A stretch of 64,000 nucleotides of DNA from Brevundimonas sp. SH203. GTDB taxonomy: Bacteria > Pseudomonadota > Alphaproteobacteria > Caulobacterales > Caulobacteraceae. Within the stretch, counting starts at the first letter, position 1, and every line of letters starts with the position of its first letter. Made by a program: the position numbers and the translations under genes. Positions 26,716 through 34,326 of the stretch are shown piece after piece. The notes below the pieces were generated by a model. It did no database searches, was not told the origin of the DNA, and saw only the letters and a program-made list of their open reading frames with translations. The stretch spans positions 186,001 through 250,000 of the forward strand of contig NZ_BDMM01000003.1 in the NCBI RefSeq assembly GCF_002157625.1, in the 5' to 3' direction.

Positions 26716-26946
26716 GTGAACAATGCCAATCTTGTCATCCTTGGTCAGCGCATAAGGGAGCGTCGTAAGACGTTCGGTTGGACGCAGGAAGAACTGGCTG
26801 ACCGCGCCGGGATTGATCGCTCCTACGTCGGCGGAGTGGAGCGAGGATATCGCAATTTGACGTTCACAGTCCTCTGTCGATTGTGCGCGCCACTTCAATG
26901 CGATGTCGCAACACTGACCGTTGGCCTTCCGGAAATTGACCAATGA
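26716..26946 (+). CDS. Restriction-modification controller (C) protein
   Basis: A 76-residue XRE-type helix-turn-helix protein, the typical size of C proteins that delay endonuclease expression until the methylase has protected the host. The HTH reads RIRERRKTFGWTQEELADRA followed by GIDRSYVGGVERGYRNL. A C-box lies 24 bases upstream, and the endonuclease start overlaps its stop (ATGA at 26943-26946), so the two are translated together. The start codon is GTG at 26716. The base composition is clearly less GC-rich than the flanking chromosome, a sign of acquisition. Confidence 0.9.
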   Translation: MNNANLVILGQRIRERRKTFGWTQEELADRAGIDRSYVGGVERGYRNLTFTVLCRLCAPLQCDVATLTVGLPEIDQ

Positions 26947-27650
26947 AATGGCTGCGGACTTTGATCTTGTTTGATCAAGGGGATGTCCTGTCTTCCATGG
27001 ATTGGAAAACGCTCCATGAAAGCTACCTCCGCTCCATACAAAGTATCGACAACCCTGCTGGCTCAAAGACCCTCACCCTCCGGCGCAAATTACGGGCGCC
27101 GAACGGTCAATGGTCCCGTAACGGCGTCGGCTTTCTCCGAACGCGATTTCTCGAACACATCCGCGATGTCGAAGGCTGGAAACCCGAGGGCGTCGTTGAT
27201 CTTAAGCGTGATCGGGAGCAACCGACCATCCGCCTATACCCAAGTCTTGAAAGCTACCAAGAGCCGATAACCTCAGATTTCGGTGGATTTGATCTTGTGA
27301 CCACTGGAGAAAACGGTACCAAGATTGCTATCGAATGGGAAACGGGAAACATCTCGTCATCCCATCGCAGCATGAATAAACTAGCGATCGCGCTTGGCGC
27401 TGGCATCGTTCAGGTTGGCGTCCTAATCCTTCCAAGCAGGGCGCTCTACGAACACCTAACGGACCGGATTGGAAATATCGGCGAGTTGTCGGGCTATATT
27501 TCCATGTGGGAAAGCCTCAAGGCGAGCGTCGGAAAAGGACTTCTTGCTATTACAGTCGTCGAGCATGACGAACTAACCGATGACCCCTCTTTGCCGTTCT
27601 TGAGACTTGGCAACGATGGACGTGCAGCAGAGGGCCGCGCGAAAGTCTAA
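26943..27650 (+). CDS. BamHI-family type II restriction endonuclease
   Basis: 235 residues, close to BamHI (213). The block EWETGNISSSHRSMNKLAIA (131-150) matches the BamHI active-site region (E-F-E-T-G-N-I-S-S-A-H-R-S-M-N-K). By this alignment D117 (in GGFD), E131 and E133 stand for the metal-binding D94, E111 and E113. Downstream LILPSRALYEHLTDRIGNIG also follows BamHI (Y-L-T-D-R-V-T-N). Expected cut site: GGATCC. The start at 26943 overlaps the C gene; M19 (26997) is an alternative that brings the length closer to BamHI. The stop overlaps the convergent methylase stop by 3 bases (27648-27649 shared core). All catalytic residues are present, so it should be active. Confidence 0.88.
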   Translation: MKWLRTLILFDQGDVLSSMDWKTLHESYLRSIQSIDNPAGSKTLTLRRKLRAPNGQWSRNGVGFLRTRFLEHIRDVEGWKPEGVVDLKRDREQPTIRLYPSLESYQEPITSDFGGFDLVTTGENGTKIAIEWETGNISSSHRSMNKLAIALGAGIVQVGVLILPSRALYEHLTDRIGNIGELSGYISMWESLKASVGKGLLAITVVEHDELTDDPSLPFLRLGNDGRAAEGRAKV

Positions 27651-28588
27651 AGGATCAATTCTCGTCGCCCATCGACGCGTTCACACGCGCACTCACGTTC
27701 ATCCTGCGCAACCCTGTAATCCGGATGTAGAGGACGACCCGCTTTACGCCGCTGCGTTAGATCGGCCCGAGTGAACAAGACATTCTTATTCTGATGGATT
27801 TCTTTCAGGTGCTCCCGGTCCCCCTCAAGGGAACTGAATCTATCTACTATAGCAGAACAATCGAGTTCGCTGCCAATCCACTGGCGCTTATTGAGTTCGG
27901 CCGCTACGAAGGTAGTGCCCGAACCGCCGAATGGATCAAGAACTAGCGACCCAGGGTCGCTCGCCATACAGATGATGCGGTCCATGAGTTTCAGGGATAA
28001 CGCATTAGCGTCACGACGCTTGTACTTTGCGTGTCGAACCGGGGGAATGTCTGTCCAAACATCCGTGAGACTTACCCCCCTAGGGTTCATCTTAGCTTTA
28101 TAACCGCCATAGTCCCGTTGCTCGCCACCACAGTGGCGGCAGCAAGGAACGGGGAGGCGGTCAGGATGGAATATCGCCGGCTTTTTGCCCTTCACAAAAT
28201 ACAAGAGCGCGTAATGAGACGGATAAAGCCTGCCCTGAATGGGAAGAGAAAACTTTATATCGACCGAGATCCAGTGCCGGAAAGTCAACGATTGGCCAAT
28301 ATACGCCCCGAGTGGCAGTGACCACTTTGGTAGGTTCCAAAAGAACAACGCCCCCCCAGGCTTAAGCGTCCGGATCATTTCATCGATCCAACTCTCCGAC
28401 CACGCGATATAGTCGTGGTCGGCCATGTTATCATCGATACCTGACGTGTACTTTTTCCCGAGATTGAAAGGGGGATCGGCGAAAGCCAAGTCAACACTGT
28501 CGTCTTCGACTGAGAGCAGGAAATCTAGGCAGTCCGCTTGATGAAGCTGACCCAACGGCGTTTCTAAAATGGGTATCATAGACATCAT
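27647..28588 (-). CDS. DNA amino-methyltransferase of the BamHI-like system
   Basis: 313 residues, protecting the site cut by the adjacent endonuclease. The catalytic motif IV, ADPPFNLGKKY (DPPF at 38-41), comes before the SAM-binding motif DPFGGSGTT (218-226), the order of beta-class amino-methyltransferases. Between them lies the target-recognition region with a small cysteine cluster (PCCRHCGG, 148-155). M.BamHI is an N4-cytosine methylase; the same product is inferred here, though a D-P-P-F motif alone does not distinguish N4-cytosine from N6-adenine. Three Met codons (28588, 28585, 28579) could start the protein; none has a good ribosome binding site. Convergent with and overlapping the endonuclease gene. 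Confidence 0.88.
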   Translation of the reverse strand: MMSMIPILETPLGQLHQADCLDFLLSVEDDSVDLAFADPPFNLGKKYTSGIDDNMADHDYIAWSESWIDEMIRTLKPGGALFFWNLPKWSLPLGAYIGQSLTFRHWISVDIKFSLPIQGRLYPSHYALLYFVKGKKPAIFHPDRLPVPCCRHCGGEQRDYGGYKAKMNPRGVSLTDVWTDIPPVRHAKYKRRDANALSLKLMDRIICMASDPGSLVLDPFGGSGTTFVAAELNKRQWIGSELDCSAIVDRFSSLEGDREHLKEIHQNKNVLFTRADLTQRRKAGRPLHPDYRVAQDERECACERVDGRRELIL

Positions 28589-28756
28589 TGTGACAGCTAA
28601 AAAGAGAGAACGCAATTGCACAGCTGCATGGGGTGAGGATGAACACGGAGCAACAGTTTCTAATGCCCCAAGCCGCTTTCTAATCATATCTGACGGCTCG
28701 CTCCTTACCTCGTCAAAGATCGTGAACCGATCTTCGCCCTTCCCCAGCACACACCC

Positions 28757-29227
28757 ATGACCTGGCGCACCCACGTCGAACCCTTCACCCGCCCCCTCTT
28801 CTTCGCCTGGTCGCGCCTGACGCGCGGCAAGACGCTGGGCGTGCGGGCGGTGGCGGTGGATGCGCAGGGGCGGGTGTTGATGGTGCGGCACACCTATCTG
28901 AAGGGCTGGTGGCTGCCGGGCGGCGGGGTGGATCGGGGCGAGACGACGCAGGCCGCCGTGGTGCGCGAACTGCGCGAGGAGACGGGCCTGATCGCGCGCG
29001 GGGCGCCGCGTCTGGTCTCCATCCATGCCAACGACCGTGTCTTTCCCGGCGACCATGTGGTGGTCTTCCGCATCGAGGCCTTCGAGGCGGGGCCGCGCGC
29101 GGGCGACGGCGAGATCGCCGAGATCGGCTGGTTTCCTCCCGCCGCCCTGCCGGACGATGTGAACCGGGGCTGTCGCGCGCGTCTGGCCGAACTCTTCGAC
29201 GGCGCCCCAGTCGATCCCAACTGGTGA
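28757..29227 (+). CDS. Nudix hydrolase
   Basis: A 156-residue Nudix pyrophosphohydrolase. The Nudix box is complete: GGGVDRGETTQAAVVRELRE followed by ETGL fits G-x5-E-x7-R-E-U-x-E-E-x-G-U, so the metal-binding glutamates are in place. The substrate cannot be read from the sequence; a nucleoside diphosphate derivative is usual. It sits just outside the low-GC restriction module and marks the return to normal chromosomal composition. The 168 bases before it, from the methylase start, show no gene. Confidence 0.88.
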   Translation: MTWRTHVEPFTRPLFFAWSRLTRGKTLGVRAVAVDAQGRVLMVRHTYLKGWWLPGGGVDRGETTQAAVVRELREETGLIARGAPRLVSIHANDRVFPGDHVVVFRIEAFEAGPRAGDGEIAEIGWFPPAALPDDVNRGCRARLAELFDGAPVDPNW

Positions 29228-29269
29228 GACACGTCCGTATCTGACGCAGGCGCGTGGCAGGCTGCGTCC

Positions 29270-29907
29270 ATGACCCAAGCCGCCCCCGTCTATCGCGTCC
29301 GTTCGCCCGAAATCTGGGACATGGCGCGCAAGGACTATCTGGCGGGCGAGCCGGCGCGCGTCGTCTGCCGCCGCTACGACCTGGGCGTGTCGGCCTTTCG
29401 CATCCGCGCCCGCAAGGCGAAGTGGCGGCGCGAGGATCAGGACGACCCCGACCTGTATGATCCCGCCGTCGAGCTTGAGGCGGTCGAGGACATCGCCCTG
29501 TCCGACATGGCCGTCTCGGCGCGCCGTCGACTGCAGTTGGCGCTGGAGGACGGCGAGGCGACCGAGGCCCAGCGCTGGCTGAAGATCTTCGAGACCCTGT
29601 CGTCCATGGCCGCCGACGCCCCGCCCGCCGCGAACGACGATCTGCACGGATTGCACCCCGATTTTTCGCCCCGCCCGTCCGATCCCGACGCCGCGCCCAC
29701 CCCTCGCCCCCTGACCGGCGACGCCGGGTCCGACCCGGACGAACTGCACAGATTGCACCCTGTTTTATCGCCGCCCCCCCCGACCCGGCCCCGTCGCCAG
29801 CCCCGTCGCCGCCCCCGAACCGGGCCGAGCGCCGCCGCCTGCGTCGCGCGGATCGCCGAAAGCCGGTCTCCGCAACCGGCGACGGCCGTGCTAGCCAGGG
29901 ACCATGA
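29270..29907 (+). CDS. Hypothetical protein with probable frameshift in a C8 run
   Basis: Residues 1-110 (VYRVRSPEIWDMARKDYLAG; RRYDLGVSAFRIRARKAKWR) are helical with a terminase-small-subunit or HTH-like look, followed by a Pro-rich tail carrying two L-H-x-L-H-P motifs (near 29642 and 29745). In the given sequence the frame runs on to 30370 through the transporter gene and becomes Arg/Gly/Pro low-complexity. With one extra C in the run at 29774-29781, the frame instead reads PSPPPNRAERRRLRRADRRK and stops at TGA 29905-29907, overlapping the next ATG as ATGA. I therefore think the natural end is 29907. Either a sequencing error or a real phase-variable shift. Function unknown. Confidence 0.55.
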
Positions 29908-30350
29908 ACCCGTCGCTGATCGCCCTCTTCGTCGTCGTCCTGGCCGGGGGCGCCACCGCGCTTCAGGCCCCGACCAACGCCCGGCTGGCGACCGCCGTGG
30001 CCTCTCCGGTCAACGCCGCCTTCATCTCCTTCGCGGTGGGGACGACGGTGCTGGGGGTGCTGGCCGCCGTCCTGCACACCCGCCCCGACATGACGGCCGT
30101 GCGCGCCCTGCCCTGGTACGCCTGGATGGGCGGGGCCTATGGCGCCTGTTTCGTGGTCGCCGCCGCCTGGGGCGTGCCGCGCCTGGGGGTGGCCATGACC
30201 ATCACCCTGATGGTCGGCGGCCAGCTGCTGCTCAGCCTGGCGCTGGATCATTTCGGCGCCCTGGGCGTGCCGCGCCAGCCGCTGAACCTCGGCCGCATCG
30301 CCGGCGTGGGTCTGGTTCTGGCCGGCGTCCTTCTGGTCCGGCGCTCCTGA
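29904..30350 (+). CDS. DMT-family transporter (DUF606/YdcZ)
   Basis: 148 residues with about five membrane helices, the short DUF606 form of drug/metabolite transporters. LIALFVVVLAGGATALQAPT opens the first helix, with the family N-A-R-L in helix 1-2, WYAWMGGAYGACFVVAAAWG in the middle and LVLAGVLLVRRS at the end. Such half-size proteins work as dimers; the substrate is unknown. It ends 16 bases before uvrC. Confidence 0.8.
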   Translation: MNPSLIALFVVVLAGGATALQAPTNARLATAVASPVNAAFISFAVGTTVLGVLAAVLHTRPDMTAVRALPWYAWMGGAYGACFVVAAAWGVPRLGVAMTITLMVGGQLLLSLALDHFGALGVPRQPLNLGRIAGVGLVLAGVLLVRRS

Positions 30351-30366
30351 CCCTATATCCCGCCCG

Positions 30367-32235
30367 ATGACCGAGGCGCCGCCCGATTCGAAACTGACCG
30401 CCGCCGCGCTGATCGCCGACGAGGCGCGCCGCGCGCCCGACAAGCCCGGCGTCTATCGCATGTATGGCGAGGACGGATCGTGCCTCTATGTCGGCAAGGC
30501 CCGCAGCCTGAAGAAGCGCATAATCCAGTATGCGCAGGGCCGCTTCCACACCCAGCGCATCGGCCTGATGGTGGCCCAGACCCGGTCGATGGAGCTGGTG
30601 GTCACGGCGTCGGAAACCGAGGCCCTGCTGCTGGAATCCAACTTCATCAAGAAGCTGAAGCCGCGCTTCAACGTCGTGCTGCGCGACGACAAGTCCTTCG
30701 CCGAACTGATGATCCGCAGCGACCACCGCGCGCCCCAGATCCGAAAGCATCGCGGCGCCCACACCACGCCCGGCCAGTATTTCGGCCCCTTCGCCTCGAC
30801 CTGGGCGGTCAACCGGACGCTGAACACCCTGCAGAAGGCCTTCCTGCTGCGGTCCTGTTCCGACAGCGTCTATGAGACCCGCACCCGCCCCTGCATGCTG
30901 CATCAGATCAAGCGCTGCTCGGCCCCCTGCACCGGCCTGATCTCGCTGGAGGACTACGGCGAACTGGTCGACGAGGCCGAGGCCTTCCTGCGCGGCAAGT
31001 CGCGCGCCGTCATCGGCCGTCTGTCGGGCGAGATGCAGGCCGCCTCGGACGCCATGGACTTCGAACAGGCCGCCCGCGTGCGCGACCGCATCCGGGCGCT
31101 TTCGGCCATTTCGATGGAGAACTCCGTCAGCGCCGACAGCGTGGCGGAGGGCGACGTCTTCGCCCTGCATTCCGACGGCGGCCAGGCCTGCGTCCAGGTC
31201 TTCTTCTATCGCGCGGGCCAGAACTGGGGCGGGCGGGCCTATTTCCCGCGCGTGGACAAGTCCGACACCGACCCGGAGATTCTGGCCGCCTTCCTGGGCC
31301 AGTTCTACGAGGACAAGCCCATCCCGCGCCTGATCCTATCCAACGTCCGCCCGCATGAGCTGGAGCTGCTGGAGGAGGCCTTCTCGATGAAGGCGGACCG
31401 CAAGGTCGAGATCGTCCGACCCCAGCGCGGCGAGAAGCTGGCCCTGGTCGACCACGCCCTGACCAATGCGCGCGAGGCCCTGGGCCGCCGCCTGGCCGAA
31501 AGCTCGGCCCAGGGCAAAATCCTCGACGAGGTGTGCGAAGCCTTCGGCCTGGAGGCCCGGCCCGAGCGGATCGAGATCTACGACAACGCCCATATCCAGG
31601 GGACCAATGCGGTCGGCGGCATGGTCGTGGCGGGGCCGGAGGGCTTCCAGAAGTCCCAGTACCGCAAGTTCAACATCCGGGGCGAGGACCTGACCCCCGG
31701 CGACGACTACGGCATGATGCGCGAGGTGATGCGCCGCCGCTTCGCCCGCCTGGTCAAGGACGAGGAAGAGGGTGAAGACGTGGTACGCCCCGACCTGCTG
31801 CTGATCGACGGCGGCGCGGGCCAGCTGGCCGAGGTGCTGGCGGTCATGGCCGATCTGGGCGGGCTGGACGACATCGCCGTGGTCGGGGTGGCCAAGGGGC
31901 CGGATCGCGATGCGGGGATGGAAAAGTTCTTCATGCCGGGCAAGGCGCCCTTCATGCTGCCGCTGAAGTCGCCGGCCCTCTACTATCTGCAGCGGCTGCG
32001 CGACGAGGCCCACCGCTTCGCCAACGGCGCCCACGCCAAACGCCGCTCGATGGACATCAAGAAGAACCCGCTGGACGAGATCGAAGGCGTCGGCCCCGGC
32101 CGCAAGAAGGCCCTGCTCCACGCCTTCGGCTCCGCCAAGGGCGTCAGCCGCGCCTCCGTCGTCGATCTGGTCAAGGTCGAAGGCGTCAGCCAACCCCTGG
32201 CCGAACGCATCCACGCCTTCTTCAGGAAGGCGTGA
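30367..32235 (+). CDS. uvrC: Excinuclease ABC subunit C
   Basis: The dual-incision nuclease of nucleotide excision repair, acting with UvrA and UvrB. 622 residues, the normal size. The N-terminal GIY-YIG domain has DKPGVYRMYG and CLYVGKARSLKKR. A cysteine-containing linker (RPCMLHQIKRCSAPC) follows, then the UVR motif (EMQAASDAMDFEQAARVRDR), the RNase-H-like nuclease with NAHIQGTNAVGGMV and RPDLLLIDGGAGQLAEV, and C-terminal helix-hairpin-helix repeats (LDEIEGVGPGRKKALLHAFG). Confidence 0.97.
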   Translation: MTEAPPDSKLTAAALIADEARRAPDKPGVYRMYGEDGSCLYVGKARSLKKRIIQYAQGRFHTQRIGLMVAQTRSMELVVTASETEALLLESNFIKKLKPRFNVVLRDDKSFAELMIRSDHRAPQIRKHRGAHTTPGQYFGPFASTWAVNRTLNTLQKAFLLRSCSDSVYETRTRPCMLHQIKRCSAPCTGLISLEDYGELVDEAEAFLRGKSRAVIGRLSGEMQAASDAMDFEQAARVRDRIRALSAISMENSVSADSVAEGDVFALHSDGGQACVQVFFYRAGQNWGGRAYFPRVDKSDTDPEILAAFLGQFYEDKPIPRLILSNVRPHELELLEEAFSMKADRKVEIVRPQRGEKLALVDHALTNAREALGRRLAESSAQGKILDEVCEAFGLEARPERIEIYDNAHIQGTNAVGGMVVAGPEGFQKSQYRKFNIRGEDLTPGDDYGMMREVMRRRFARLVKDEEEGEDVVRPDLLLIDGGAGQLAEVLAVMADLGGLDDIAVVGVAKGPDRDAGMEKFFMPGKAPFMLPLKSPALYYLQRLRDEAHRFANGAHAKRRSMDIKKNPLDEIEGVGPGRKKALLHAFGSAKGVSRASVVDLVKVEGVSQPLAERIHAFFRKA

Positions 32236-32241
32236 ACCGTG

Positions 32242-32628
32242 TCACCATTCCAGCAGCTTCAGACCAGGAATGTCACGAAAGTCGTCGCCATTGCGGGTGA
32301 CGAGCGTGGCGCCCGCCGTGATCGCCTGCGCCGCAATCATGCGATCCAGCACCTTGCGACGCGAAAAACCGCAGGTCTCGATGATGGCCCGATACGTCTG
32401 CGCCTCGGCCGAGCCGAAAGGCAGCACCGGCACGGCGTCGAGCAAGGCGTTTAGCCTTGCTCGACGATCTCCTGCACTGGCGTCCAGCCGACCGAGATCC
32501 GCCTCCAGTTCCACCCTGCTCACGATCGAAAGCAGCAACGGCGGGCTCAAGGCGTCCACGCGCGCATCGATCACCGCATCGCCATCCCTCAGATGAATGG
32601 CGACGTTCGTATCCAGCATATAGGCCAC
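32242..32628 (-). CDS. VapC-type PIN-domain toxin
   Basis: 128 residues. The PIN-domain acidic residues are visible: D in MLDTNVAIHL, E in SRVELEADLG, D in DRMIAAQA and D in TRNGDDFRDIPGL. VapC toxins cleave tRNA or rRNA when the antitoxin is lost. It starts 3 bases after the antitoxin stop, the usual antitoxin-first order. It is convergent with uvrC, the stops being 6 bases apart. Confidence 0.9.
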   Translation of the reverse strand: MAYMLDTNVAIHLRDGDAVIDARVDALSPPLLLSIVSRVELEADLGRLDASAGDRRARLNALLDAVPVLPFGSAEAQTYRAIIETCGFSRRKVLDRMIAAQAITAGATLVTRNGDDFRDIPGLKLLEW

Positions 32629-32631
32629 GCC

Positions 32632-32868
32632 CTAGAGGCCCGGCCGCTCGGGGATTTCGACCTCGTGCCGGACGCCGATGGTGTCGGGCTTGGGCAGGCT
32701 GCGCAGCTTGGCCAGCATCTCCTTCACCGACTTGCGCTTGGGCGAGATGGTCACGACGTCACCCTTGCGCTCGATCTCGACCTCGACGCCCGGACCGAAC
32801 GAGATTTCCTTGGGCAGCCGCACGGCGTCGCTGTTGCCGCTGCGAAAGGTTCGACTGGTGACGGGCAT
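32632..32868 (-). CDS. VapB-type AbrB-fold antitoxin
   Basis: 78 residues from the start at 32868, which follows AAGGAG. RTFRSGNSDAVRLPKEISFG is the swapped-hairpin AbrB/VapB DNA-binding motif, and the basic C terminus (PKRKSVKEMLAKLRSLPKPD) should wrap around the toxin. Pairs with the PIN toxin at 32242. An AT-rich TATAGACACGTATACACC stretch just upstream (32883-32900) contains a GTATA/TATAC inverted repeat and is the likely autoregulated promoter. Confidence 0.88.
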   Translation of the reverse strand: MPVTSRTFRSGNSDAVRLPKEISFGPGVEVEIERKGDVVTISPKRKSVKEMLAKLRSLPKPDTIGVRHEVEIPERPGL

Positions 32869-32936
32869 GACGGTCTCCTTCGTATAGACACGTATACACC
32901 ATTTATCGCCGCCCCCCAAAACGCTACAGGCGCAGC

Positions 32937-33560
32937 ATGAGCGACACCGAAGACGAACTGACCGCCGGCTATCGTCGGTTTCGCGCCGACCACTGGCCGG
33001 CCGCCCGCGCCGAGTATGAAAGCCTGGCCACCAAGGGCCAGAAGCCGCACACCCTGATCGTGGCCTGTTCGGACAGCCGCGCCGATCCGGCCCTGATCTT
33101 CGACGCCAAGCCGGGCGAGCTGTTCGTGGTCCGCAACGTCGCCAATCTGGTCCCGCCCTATGAACCGGACGGCAAGCTGCACGGCGTGTCGGCGGCGCTG
33201 GAGTTCGGGGTCAAGGTGCTGGGGGTCAAGCGGATCGTGGTCATGGGCCACGCCCACTGCGGCGGCGTCAGCGCCATGATCAACGGCGCGCCCGACATCG
33301 TAGCCGATTTCGTCGGCCCCTGGATCGCGCAAGGCACGCCGGTCGTCCAGCACGTCGCCGAAACCGTCGCCCCCGATCAGCTGGAGCGCGCCGCCGAGGA
33401 GGCCATCGTGCGCCTGTCGATCCGAAACCTGCGCACCTTCCCCTGGATCGCCGAGCGCGAGGCCAGCGGCGAGCTTCAGCTCAGCGGCCTCCACTTCGGC
33501 ATCGCCGAGGGCGCCCTGACCGCCATGACCGACAAGACCCGGTTCGAACCGTTGGCCTGA
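32937..33560 (+). CDS. Beta-class carbonic anhydrase
   Basis: Interconverts CO2 and bicarbonate. 207 residues, with the zinc ligands C44 (ACSDSRADP), H105 and C108 (GHAHCGG) and the D46-R48 dyad in place. No signal peptide, so cytoplasmic. The start codon lies 68 bases from the divergent vapB start, so the two share a promoter region. Confidence 0.93.
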   Translation: MSDTEDELTAGYRRFRADHWPAARAEYESLATKGQKPHTLIVACSDSRADPALIFDAKPGELFVVRNVANLVPPYEPDGKLHGVSAALEFGVKVLGVKRIVVMGHAHCGGVSAMINGAPDIVADFVGPWIAQGTPVVQHVAETVAPDQLERAAEEAIVRLSIRNLRTFPWIAEREASGELQLSGLHFGIAEGALTAMTDKTRFEPLA

Positions 33561-33586
33561 ATATCAAAGATTGATATGGTGAACCT

Positions 33587-33874
33587 ATGGGAACCAACGT
33601 CCATCTTACCGCCGAGCTTGAGAAGTTCGCCCGGGATCGGGTGAGTTCCGGCCGCTACAACAACGTCAGCGAAGTTGTGCGCGAGGGTCTGCGCCTGCTT
33701 CAGGATCAGGAAATCGCCAGGCGCAGCGCCGAGGCTGCGCGCCTGGAAGAAGACCGCCGCCGCGAAATCGAGCGCGAACGTCGCAAGGCGGCTCTGCACG
33801 CCATGCTTGATCGATGGGCGGCCATGCCGACCATCGACATCGGCCCCTGGACCCGAGACGAGCTTTACGATTGA
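33587..33874 (+). CDS. ParD-type antitoxin
   Basis: 95 residues. The ribbon-helix-helix part reads VHLTAELEKFARDRVSSGRY then NNVSEVVREGLRLLQ, the ParD/CopG pattern. A long charged helix follows (RLEEDRRREIERERRKAAL), likely the toxin-binding arm. Its stop overlaps the start of the PIN gene (TTGA). ParD usually pairs with ParE; here the partner is a PIN-domain toxin, a less common pairing. A TATCAAAGATTGATA palindrome at 33562-33576 just upstream is a candidate operator for autoregulation. Confidence 0.87.
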   Translation: MGTNVHLTAELEKFARDRVSSGRYNNVSEVVREGLRLLQDQEIARRSAEAARLEEDRRREIERERRKAALHAMLDRWAAMPTIDIGPWTRDELYD

Positions 33875-34326
33875 GGATCGCCCTCGACACGAACCTTCTC
33901 GTCTATGCCGAGGGCGTGAACGGCCCCGAACGTCGCGACGACGCCCGCCGGATCGTCGATCGCCTTCACCTTGAGCACGAGATCGTCATCGCCGTTCAAA
34001 CCCTGGGCGAGCTTCACCGCGTCCTGACCGAAAAGGCCAGGATGCCGAGCGCTCTGGCGGCCGAAGCCGCGCACGGCTGGCGACGTCTGGCGCACATCGC
34101 CCCCAGCGACGAGACGACGCTGATCGCCGCCTATGATCTGATCGACGCCCATCCGCATCAGATCTGGGACGCCATCATCCTCTCCGCCGCCGCCGAAGCC
34201 GGGTGCGGGCTTCTGCTTTCCGAAGACATGCAGGACGGCTTCGTCTATCGAGGCGTGACCGTCGCCAATCCGTTCGCAGAGACGCTGCATCCCCTGCTGG
34301 CGTCCTTGCTGGAGACCCTGCCATGA
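33871..34326 (+). CDS. PIN-domain toxin
   Basis: 151 residues from a TTG start at 33871 that overlaps the antitoxin stop. The PIN signature is IALDTNLLVYA (D6), with E in TLGELHRVL, D in IWDAIILSAAAEAGC and D in LLSEDMQDG. A probable ribonuclease of a type II toxin-antitoxin pair. The stop overlaps the pgsA start (ATGA at 34323-34326). A longer start at 33814 would overlap the antitoxin by 60 bases and is unlikely. Confidence 0.87.
   Translation: MRIALDTNLLVYAEGVNGPERRDDARRIVDRLHLEHEIVIAVQTLGELHRVLTEKARMPSALAAEAAHGWRRLAHIAPSDETTLIAAYDLIDAHPHQIWDAIILSAAAEAGCGLLLSEDMQDGFVYRGVTVANPFAETLHPLLASLLETLP

Noticed and set aside
26609-26719. A 36-codon frame with GGAG before its ATG that ends in a GTGA overlap with the controller gene
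   Set aside because: It spans the C-box and the embedded -10 element, so it would lie mostly upstream of the transcription start. The overlap is more easily explained as chance.
28588-29758. Possible N-terminal extension of the methyltransferase upstream to 29758
   Set aside because: The extension is a shadow of the Nudix gene and has atypical composition. Methyltransferase homology begins right at 28588, where base composition also changes.
28785-30443. Long minus-strand open frame opposite the Nudix gene, the frameshifted gene and the transporter
   Set aside because: It is Arg/Gly/Pro-rich low-complexity, lacks domains, and is the expected shadow of GC-rich genes on the other strand.
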